Below are positions 14,188 to 19,409 of a stretch of 19,409 bases of DNA, one piece after another. The notes under the pieces were generated by a model, which saw only the letters and a program-made list of their open reading frames with translations, searched no databases and was not told the origin of the DNA. This stretch comes from Dehalococcoidia bacterium (GTDB taxonomy: Bacteria > Chloroflexota > Dehalococcoidia > UBA1151 > UBA1328). The stretch is taken from positions 1 to 19,409 of the forward strand of contig JASLNQ010000008.1 of the NCBI GenBank assembly GCA_030745955.1, written 5' to 3'. The position numbers were made by a program, and so were the translations under genes. How positions within the stretch are numbered: the first letter of the stretch is position 1; each line of letters begins with the position of its first letter.

Positions 14188-15493
14188 GGTTCACCTCCAT
14201 CATCCCGAACTGCCGCAGCAACCGCCGCCGGCCCCGTTCCATGGCGTAACCGATACCGAGCAGGAACAGGCCACCGACGATGAAAGTCAGCGACGTGTCG
14301 AGCATATCGAGGGTGAGTTCGATGTACCGCGTCGAAAGGTCGATCACGAAGAAGACGATCCCCACGTTCACCAGGGCCTCACGCCGGTTCACGATCCCGA
14401 GGACGATCATCCCGAGTACCAGGAGTATGAGCACCAGGTTGGCGACCACAACGTAAGGTCCTGGCGTTTCGAACGCCCGCGTGGCGACGAACCAACCGGT
14501 AGCAACCACCAGCACCACCACCGCAGGCTCTGCGAGCCTCTCAACAAACGGTCGTCCGACTTGATCCGAGTTCCGAACGGCAAAAACAAGAGCGATGAGC
14601 GTGCCAGCAGAAACCACGGAACTAAGCACGAAATACCCACCGGACAGGACCCAGTCACCGGGATCGTAACGGCGTGAAATATCGGTGAAAATCACATCGA
14701 ATGTAAACAGGTAAGTCACGCCGATCGCCAGCAGCGCTCCACAGACCAGGTACGGCCCGGCGTAGAACTTCAGCGATTCACGACGCAGGTGCACCATCCC
14801 GATCGCGTACATGGCCGCCGCGGCAAATAACAGCGTCGCCATCACAAGAATCCCGATGTCGGCACCGTCGGCCTGTGACGCGGCCTTCCACGAAATCCCG
14901 ACCGTGAAGATGCCGACCGCCATCACGGTGATCGCCTTCGACCGGGTGAGGTAGGCAAGCGGCAGAACGCCCAGGAACCACCAGATCAGCAGGTCGGGGT
15001 TGTCGGTGGCGAGGTGGTAGCTCTGCGCCACCAGGAACACGTTGGCACCGAACCAGGCCGCGCCCGTGAACATGACCGCTCCGCCAACGCGTGGGTAGCC
15101 ACGGACGTACTGGAGCTGGTAGGCGGCCCAGTAGGTGAGGGATTGCCCACCGACCAGGAGGACGAGCTTCGCAATTGCCGGGATGTCCGACCAGCCGGCC
15201 GCGACGAACGAGATTATTCCGGCGCCTATCAGCACCGCCCCGAGGGTGGAGAGCACGACGATCAACCGGCTGAACCGGATCCCGAGCCGGAAGGGGATTT
15301 CGGGGACCGATTCAAAATTGAGTATGGCCTCGGATTGCTCGTCCGATATGAGACCGGACTCACGCCAGCGGCCGACCCTGCCCTTCAGCCAGCTGTGGCG
15401 GGGATCGGGTCGGGCACCGGCTTCAACCACAACGTCGACCTCAGGTCGCTCGGCGACCCGGTCGGATTCGTTATTTGGAGTTTGTGCCGTCAT
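14171..15493 (-). CDS. DUF2157 domain-containing multi-pass membrane protein
   Basis: 440 residues. After a ~35-residue polar N-terminus, the DUF2157 N-terminal motif 'WRESGLISDEQSEAIL' (about residues 43-58) precedes roughly 11 membrane helices beginning at 'RLIVVLSTLGAVLIGAGIISF'. Helices are separated by short loops, and the C-terminus 'RGRRRLLRQFG' is cytoplasmic by the positive-inside rule. Family function is unknown. It is the first gene of a two-gene unit with the overlapping GDYXXLXY gene. The upstream ribosome site is weak (GAGCAG close to the ATG). Confidence 0.85.
   Translation of the reverse strand: MTAQTPNNESDRVAERPEVDVVVEAGARPDPRHSWLKGRVGRWRESGLISDEQSEAILNFESVPEIPFRLGIRFSRLIVVLSTLGAVLIGAGIISFVAAGWSDIPAIAKLVLLVGGQSLTYWAAYQLQYVRGYPRVGGAVMFTGAAWFGANVFLVAQSYHLATDNPDLLIWWFLGVLPLAYLTRSKAITVMAVGIFTVGISWKAASQADGADIGILVMATLLFAAAAMYAIGMVHLRRESLKFYAGPYLVCGALLAIGVTYLFTFDVIFTDISRRYDPGDWVLSGGYFVLSSVVSAGTLIALVFAVRNSDQVGRPFVERLAEPAVVVLVVATGWFVATRAFETPGPYVVVANLVLILLVLGMIVLGIVNRREALVNVGIVFFVIDLSTRYIELTLDMLDTSLTFIVGGLFLLGIGYAMERGRRRLLRQFGMMEVNLDTQG
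14188..14198 (-). promoter_or_regulatory. ribosome binding site that fixes a TTG start
   Basis: GGAGGTGA (14198-14191 on the minus strand), then ACC, then TTG at 14187. It is embedded in the last codons (Met-Glu-Val-Asn) of the DUF2157 gene. The strength and spacing make the TTG start of the GDYXXLXY gene credible and indicate coupled translation. Confidence 0.7.
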
Positions 15494-16002
15494 CTGCTCG
15501 AAGCGTACTCAGATACCGTTACTTAGTCGCTACCCCGGCCTGCCCGTTGCCCGGGAACTGCCGTGGGCTGGCTGCCATATGGGTTGCCGGGGGTTACATC
15601 GTGTTGGTTGCAGTGCTGAAAACGGCAAAGAGGACGCAGCTGCCGGCTGGTTAACCGAATTTCAGGTTTCACCTATCCGGACCACCACCTGCATATGCTG
15701 CGTCGTTTGCCGATGACGATAGTGTGAACCCCCGCCACAGACTCAGTGCAGGGTCGAACGTACTATCTCCGCTAGTACGGGTGTGCTATCTGCCGGAATT
15801 TCGTGGAGAGCAGCGACATTTGGCGAAGGGTGCGGGAGATGGCGACGCGCGTGGGATTGGGGGGGTGAGGACGCGGTCGGGAACGGGAGATGAGGACACT
15901 GACGCGGTTGGCGTACAGATGTGAAACACGCCACTGCGGTAAGTGTGAAAAGTAGAAGTTGTAGACCCAGTCGACGACTCGGCGCGGCATGCTGGCGAAA
16001 GT
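15494..16002. other. gene-free region between the DUF2157 gene and tRNA-Arg
   Basis: About 510 bases. Several 60-100-codon open frames exist on both strands, but all are rich in Arg/Ser/Pro with no domain, and the longest minus frames run into the tRNA. It contains a run of seven G at 15859-15865 and purine-rich segments. I see no RNA gene or promoter that I can support. Confidence 0.4.
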
Positions 16003-16033
16003 AAAAACGCCCCCGATACCGCGTCGGAGGCGT
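16003..16033 (-). terminator. terminator of tRNA-Arg
   Basis: On the minus strand ACGCCTCCG pairs with CGGGGGCGT (9 bases, one wobble, 9-base loop), followed by TTTTT. It starts 14 bases after the tRNA 3' end. Confidence 0.8.
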
Positions 16034-16046
16034 TCGTGATTTCAGA

Positions 16047-16122
16047 TGGTACCCCTGGCGTGAATCGAACACGCGACACGTGGTTTAGGAAACCACTGCT
16101 CTATCCACTGAGCTACAGGGGC
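16047..16122 (-). tRNA. tRNA-Arg, anticodon CCT, CCA encoded
   Basis: 76 bases. The full cloverleaf can be drawn: acceptor GCCCCTG/CAGGGGT (one G-T end pair), D stem GCTC/GAGC with AGTGGATA loop, anticodon stem GTGGT/ACCAC with loop TTCCTAA (anticodon CCT, reads AGG), and a 5-base variable loop GTGTC. The T stem GCGTG/CACGC with TTCGATT follows, then discriminator A, with CCA encoded (16047-16049). A candidate -10 TAGAAT lies at 16132-16137, ten bases before the tRNA, and a terminator follows it. Confidence 0.95.
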
Positions 16123-16298
16123 ATGCCATCCATTCTAGTTTGAGAACGGGCGCAAGCGCAGCGCGCCGTCACGAAATCATGGCAGTTTTCCTGGACACCA
16201 AATCACTCGCAGAAGGTGGCCGATTCAATTCCGAGTTAAATATCCCCCAACAAGAAGCCAGATGTGTCGCTACTACTTGGAAACAGGACAACCTAGAT

Positions 16299-16430
16299 GG
16301 GGGCAAGGTCACTGGCTGCAAATCCGAGATAATTATTGGCAACGATCGCGGGGGCAGGTCACCCGTGACGTGCCCCCCTCAAACGTATCCGATTGAAAAA
16401 TCAGGTACTGGATGTTGTGACCTTGACCCC
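16299..16430. repeat. nested inverted repeats with a shared GGTCAC core
   Basis: Outer arms: GGGGGCAAGGTCAC (16299-16312) and GTGACCTTGACCCC (16417-16430), complementary at 13 of 14. Inner arms: GGGGGCAGGTCAC (16350-16362) and GTGACGTGCCCCC (16365-16377), complementary at 12 of 13 with almost no loop. The left outer and left inner arms are near-identical, so one unit seems to have been used four times. This is a symmetrical structure of about 132 bases with no coding sequence. Confidence 0.6.
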
Positions 16431-16504
16431 GTTTCGGTCGAGGTGTTTTCGTTTCTGCCATGAGGTTGTCGGAGTCTGTTGCCACTCCCGGCCAGACTCA
16501 CTGC

Positions 16505-16678
16505 ATGAAACCCTGGTCACTGAGACCGGGTGAAAAGGTGATAGTTACCAGGCGGGCACTCGAAGACCTGGCACACCACCTCGAAAACCCCGAAATGTCC
16601 TCGCCAAATCAATTCAAGCAAGACGCAAAGACGATCACAGAACAGCTGGCAAATCGGACAAACGCACACGAGTCATAA
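16505..16678 (+). CDS. possible small hypothetical protein
   Basis: 57 residues from ATG 16505; the frame is open from 16460. The sequence is charged and helical in look ('TRRALEDLAHHLENPEM', 'QDAKTITEQLANRT'), with more normal composition than other chance frames here. There is no ribosome site, no recognisable domain and no conserved neighbour. It lies in the otherwise empty 16123-16798 stretch. It may be spurious. Confidence 0.2.
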   Translation: MKPWSLRPGEKVIVTRRALEDLAHHLENPEMSSPNQFKQDAKTITEQLANRTNAHES

Positions 16679-16798
16679 CCCGGACTACGAAAAACGTACC
16701 CGTGCTCTACAGACCAACAGACGACCTCAAGGTATACCCGTGCCATCGACGCTGGTGCGTCGTTGGCCGCAGCTAATTCGATCAATCCCTTCCGGGAA

Positions 16799-17548
16799 TC
16801 ACCGGTTGATGCCCGACAGGCCCTTCTGAATGCCCTCCGCCGCCCACGGTGCCCACGGGTGCGTGAAGAACTTGAATCCCTTGTCGACCAGGAAATTCGG
16901 GCTCAGGTCGGGCGGAACGAAGTACATCCCCGGAACCACCCCGTGGCTCTTGCAGGCAGCCGCGATCCTGTCCAGTCCCGCCTGGTACGTATCAGTTGTG
17001 TAACCCAACGGGACCCCAAGCTCGATCGAGAGGTCCGATGGCCCCACCAGGAGCACGTCGATCCCCGGGACGCTGAGAATCTCGTCGATGTTGTCGATCG
17101 CCTGTTGCGTCTCGATCATCGGGATAATCAGAAGCTCCTCGTTCGCAGCATCCATGTAAGTGCGGTAGTCGCTGAACTCGCCCCACTCGCCACGCACACC
17201 CGAGCTGCTGCGTTCACCGTCCGGGGCATATTTGCAGGCGCTGACCATCGCCTCGGCCTCTTCTTTAGTGTTGACCATGGGCACGACAATGCCCCTGGCC
17301 CCGGCATCCAGGGCGAAACAAATCAGGTCTACCCGGTTGGAGCTTACCCTGATGATCGGTGCTGCCTTTTTACCACGCATGGCCTGGAGCGCAGGGTTCA
17401 GCTGCTTGATTTCCACCGGCGTGTGCTGGGTATCGAAAAGCAGGAAGTCAAAACCGGAATCGGCCAGCATGGCCATATCGCCGGTGATCGACCCGGCCGT
17501 CCCGATAACGGTCTGCCCTGACTTCAATAGATCTTTGACAGCGTTCAT
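16799..17548 (-). CDS. HpcH/HpaI aldolase/citrate lyase family protein
   Basis: 249 residues from ATG 17548, with GGAG about 12 bases upstream. The frame is open to 17671, but the extra 41 residues are not family sequence. It is a TIM-barrel class II (metal-dependent) aldolase cleaving 2-keto-(3-deoxy-)4-hydroxy acids to pyruvate (or glyoxylate/oxaloacetate relatives) plus an aldehyde. Residues that align with HpaI are His42 ('FDTQHTP'), Arg67 ('PIIRV'), Asp81, and the metal ligands Glu146 ('PMIETQQA') and Asp172 ('GPSDLS'). The D-x-E-H motif of HpaI reads D-T-Q-H here, so the Glu is Gln. The gene stands alone, with 250 bases before the next possible gene downstream. Together with the enolase-type dehydratases it would complete a dehydrate-then-cleave route for sugar acids; this link is inference. 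Confidence 0.88.
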   Translation of the reverse strand: MNAVKDLLKSGQTVIGTAGSITGDMAMLADSGFDFLLFDTQHTPVEIKQLNPALQAMRGKKAAPIIRVSSNRVDLICFALDAGARGIVVPMVNTKEEAEAMVSACKYAPDGERSSSGVRGEWGEFSDYRTYMDAANEELLIIPMIETQQAIDNIDEILSVPGIDVLLVGPSDLSIELGVPLGYTTDTYQAGLDRIAAACKSHGVVPGMYFVPPDLSPNFLVDKGFKFFTHPWAPWAAEGIQKGLSGINR

Positions 17549-17752
17549 TTGAGCAACATCTCCACTTTTCAAACATTTATTCGCTACGCGGGCACCCGGT
17601 AGTGATTTTGCGGGATCACCGTTGCGGCGCATTGTTGCACATAGTTCAGGGCAGTAATCGGCTCTACACAACGTTCAACGACAACAAACACCGACACCGC
17701 GGCGTTTTCAGAGATGCGCTCTGTGTACATCGGATCAGGTAGCGAGCTGTAA

Positions 17753-18107
17753 CGGGGTACTCAGTGGCAGAGTGCCAGTGAGATTGGTTGCGGCGATGGG
17801 ATTATCGTTCCGCTGGACGCGTCGGAAACGCTGGTAATAACGAATAACCCGACAAAAGCTCCAATACTTACTGCATCCGGCGTTGGGGGTACAGGTAATC
17901 CAAGCGCTCCGGCTCCGACCGGGGCGTTTTCGCTAGGGACAAGCGACCTGCAGCGACAGCCCGGAAGGTCTGTGGGTGCACCGGCTCACGGACTTCACCG
18001 CACGCACGGACGGACGGGCGATCAATGTCGCCAGCACGAACGGCGCAAGTACGCCGGCGCGGCAGCCGAAACCGCCCGCGGCCGGTCCAAAAAAAGTTCC
18101 AGACTAG
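17753..18107 (+). pseudogene. possible decayed gene, two frames, no start
   Basis: One frame is open from 17753 and reads protein-like ('CGDGIIVPLDASETLVITN', then a Pro/Ala/Ser/Gly-rich run). Near 17935 another frame takes over: 'CSDSPEGLWVHRLTDFTART', then 'GRAINVASTNGAS' and a Pro/Lys tail with TAG at 18105-18107. Neither frame has a usable start in the right place. The stop shares the palindrome CTAG with the stop of the convergent receiver gene. I do not recognise the family; chance open frames in GC-rich DNA are the alternative. The rest of the interval 17549-17752 shows nothing I can name. Confidence 0.25.
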
Positions 18108-18478
18108 GCCGCTGCGATCGCGGGCGCTGACGTCTCTGAGAGCATCATCGGGAGTAGGTCTGAAATCGACCGCACGATGATCGACACACCCAGGTGACTC
18201 AGCAACTGGCTGGTCGCAGGGGATATCCGCTCGCCATAAACCGCTATCTTTCCATCGAACATGTTGCGGATGTACATCAGCGCGTTGGTCGAACTGAATT
18301 CGAGACTGGCGTCGATGACGATCAGGTCTGGGACCTTTTGTTCAAGCGACATGAGGGCAGCCTGGAACGAGTTGGCAACCTCAAACTGATGCCCGTGCTC
18401 TTCGAGTTCGCCGATAACGACCATGCTCTCGGACGTCGTTGCGTTCAAAAATAGTGTGTTCAACTTTCCGACCTTCAT
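18104..18478 (-). CDS. degenerate response-regulator receiver-like protein
   Basis: 124 residues from ATG 18478. The alternating beta/alpha pattern is receiver-like: beta1 'LNTLFLNA', alpha1 'ESMVVIGELEEHGH', beta2 'QFEVANS', beta3 'PDLIVIDASLE' with Asp56 in the phospho-acceptor place, beta4 'KIAVYGE', beta5 'VSIIVRS'. The acidic pair at the end of beta1 (Asn12-Ala13 here) and the Lys after beta5 (Arg-Ser-Ile here) are missing, so normal Mg-dependent phosphorylation is doubtful. No output domain. It may be a phosphorylation-independent or partner-binding receiver. There is no ribosome site directly before the ATG, but a strong AAGGAG (18513-18508) lies upstream of a 9-codon frame that overlaps the ATG. 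Confidence 0.6.
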   Translation of the reverse strand: MKVGKLNTLFLNATTSESMVVIGELEEHGHQFEVANSFQAALMSLEQKVPDLIVIDASLEFSSTNALMYIRNMFDGKIAVYGERISPATSQLLSHLGVSIIVRSISDLLPMMLSETSAPAIAAA

Positions 18479-18891
18479 GGGACTGGAATTTTGCTGTCAA
18501 ACACGGTCTCCTTGAACGATTGTTGCGGGAATACACCACGGTTGCGTTGCGGGTTTTACCTATTCGTACTGTTGAAATGTCATAGGTTTGGCCCCGAATC
18601 GCTATATAGCAGAGATTCGCAACCACCCCGGTGATACGCGCCGCGTCTTTTCGCAGGGGGTGTTGGCGTCTCCACTTGGCCGAATCGGCCACTCATCGGG
18701 AACCCGCACGATTGGTCGGCATGCCCGGGATACCCGACAACCGGATACATGCGGGTGGAATGGGGCGAAAAGGGATTTGACGACCGCGTGGACAACTTCA
18801 AACGGCCGGCCTGAAATCGAAAAGCGAAAGCGGTGTGTATGTTCGGTGCAGGCCAATCGGCCCGCTCAGCGGCGCTAAGGCTATCGGGTGC
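18479..18891. other. gene-free region upstream of the receiver-like gene
   Basis: About 410 bases. The open frames on both strands have Arg/Pro/Ser-rich translations without domains. I see an AAGGAG at 18508-18513 (minus) and short GC palindromes near 18721-18733, but no promoter or riboswitch I can support. Confidence 0.4.
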
Positions 18892-18909
18892 AAAATCCCC
18901 GGACCGGGG
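18892..18909 (-). terminator. short GC hairpin after the SnoaL-like gene
   Basis: On the minus strand CCCCG-GTC-CGGGG is followed by ATTTT, five bases after the stop codon. The stem is only five pairs but all G-C. Confidence 0.45.
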
Positions 18910-18914
18910 CCTGC

Positions 18915-19385
18915 TCAGTCGTCGACCGGGTGATCTGTGTTGTAGATGTTCCGCCAGATAGTCCACTGGCCAATTTCATCTTTCTTGAAAAGGTTGATGA
19001 ACTTGCCCCTCATCTTCACCGCTTCGCCGCCATATTTGGGAGATATGGCGTAGGCGAAAACACCCCGGCAGTAAGCGACCGATCCGTGGACCTCGATTTC
19101 AACGATTTCCATGGCCATGCGGGCCGAGATGGACTTGAAGAATTCCCGCAGGTAGTGGCCGATCGCCTCCCGGCCCTCTACCGCAGGACGGTCGGGCAGC
19201 ATGAGAATGCCATCCTCGGTGTACAAATCCTCGAACTCCCGAACGTCCGATGCATTTGTCGCCGCTACGTATCGTTCCTCGATCTCAGTTATCGCATCGT
19301 GATCGGCGGTCACGAAATTTCCCCCCGGTTCTAATCCTCCCAACCCAAGCCCAGTTAACAACACAATCGGCACCCAACGCAACAT
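18915..19385 (-). CDS. exported SnoaL-like / SgcJ-type NTF2-fold protein
   Basis: 156 residues from ATG 19385, with GGGGAG four bases upstream. The N-terminus 'LRWVPIVLLTGLGLGGLEPGG' looks like a signal peptide (about 1-24). The NTF2-like cone fold follows: 'ITEIEERYVAATNASDVREFEDLYTEDGILMLPDRPAVEGREAI' (in parts, about 32-75), 'SVAYCRGVFAYAI', 'GKFINLFKKDEIGQWTIWRNIYN'. This pattern fits SnoaL-like/DUF4440 proteins, which bind small molecules or act as isomerases and hydrolases. No catalytic claim can be made from sequence alone. The predicted export is unusual for many SnoaL homologues but common in this subgroup. It is monocistronic, with a hairpin after the stop. Confidence 0.8.
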   Translation of the reverse strand: MLRWVPIVLLTGLGLGGLEPGGNFVTADHDAITEIEERYVAATNASDVREFEDLYTEDGILMLPDRPAVEGREAIGHYLREFFKSISARMAMEIVEIEVHGSVAYCRGVFAYAISPKYGGEAVKMRGKFINLFKKDEIGQWTIWRNIYNTDHPVDD

Positions 19386-19409
19386 GGTCTCCCCCCAAGT
19401 CAGTACCGG

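Noticed and set aside
15743..16072. Overlapping minus-strand frames of 72-109 codons next to tRNA-Arg
   Set aside because: Some run into the tRNA and terminator; the composition is Arg/Ser/Pro-rich with no recognisable fold and no ribosome site.
16047..16122. tRNA-Arg as an integration site for a genomic island
   Set aside because: No second copy of the tRNA 3' end, no integrase and no change in gene character on either side within the window.
1..19409. CRISPR arrays, insertion sequences, prophage or toxin-antitoxin genes
   Set aside because: No regularly spaced direct repeats, transposase, integrase or phage-like genes were found; only the short repeats listed.

Overview
The window is a GC-rich bacterial chromosome segment, most likely from Chloroflexota and possibly the marine SAR202/Dehalococcoidia side. 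This is an inference from gene content: three tandem enolase-superfamily paralogues (such expansions are known from SAR202), an archaellin-type filament gene (archaella are known from some Chloroflexota), multi-GAF soluble histidine kinases, a bacterial RRM protein, and interspersed 'CTCGG-CTCCGCTCGG-GAATGAC'-type repeats. No marker gene in the window fixes the taxonomy.

Layout. 1-0.73 kb (+): 3' end of a membrane protein with CBS domains, site-2-protease-like, cut by the window edge. 0.72-4.0 kb (-): a soluble GAF(x4)-PAS-HisKA-HATPase sensor kinase split into two overlapping frames by an apparent frameshift near 2650. 4.06-5.25 kb (-): an InhA/FabI-type enoyl-ACP reductase and, one base after it, a FlK-like hot-dog thioesterase with a terminator. 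5.4-8.96 kb (-): three tandem sugar-acid-dehydratase-like enolase-superfamily genes. 9.1-9.4 kb (+): clpS. 9.78-10.49 kb (+): an archaellin gene with a frameshift in a run of eight C, followed by a strong terminator. 10.85-11.17 kb (-): RRM protein. 11.7-12.44 kb (+): RraA/HMG-aldolase-like protein. 12.48-12.86 kb: hairpins and repeats. 12.86-13.46 kb (-): small multi-pass membrane protein. 13.64-15.49 kb (-): a DUF2157 membrane protein overlapping a GDYXXLXY protein. 16.05-16.12 kb (-): tRNA-Arg(CCT) with its own terminator. 16.3-16.43 kb: nested inverted repeats. 16.8-17.55 kb (-): HpcH/HpaI aldolase. 17.75-18.1 kb (+): a possible decayed gene. 18.1-18.48 kb (-): degenerate receiver domain. 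18.9-19.39 kb (-): exported SnoaL-like protein.

How the genes may work together. The enolase-superfamily proteins are expected to dehydrate sugar acids to 2-keto-3-deoxy acids. The HpcH/HpaI aldolase and the RraA-like protein are both of families that cleave 2-keto-(4-hydroxy) acids. Together they outline a carboxylate or sugar-acid catabolic capacity, although they are scattered on both strands and are not one operon. FabI plus the thioesterase is a separate lipid/acyl-CoA unit. The archaellin stands alone here: no archaellum motor gene (FlaI/FlaJ/FlaH type) lies in the window.

Two genes (sensor kinase and archaellin) are broken by single-base frame changes, one in a homopolymer. Residual assembly or sequencing indels are therefore as likely as biology for those two loci.
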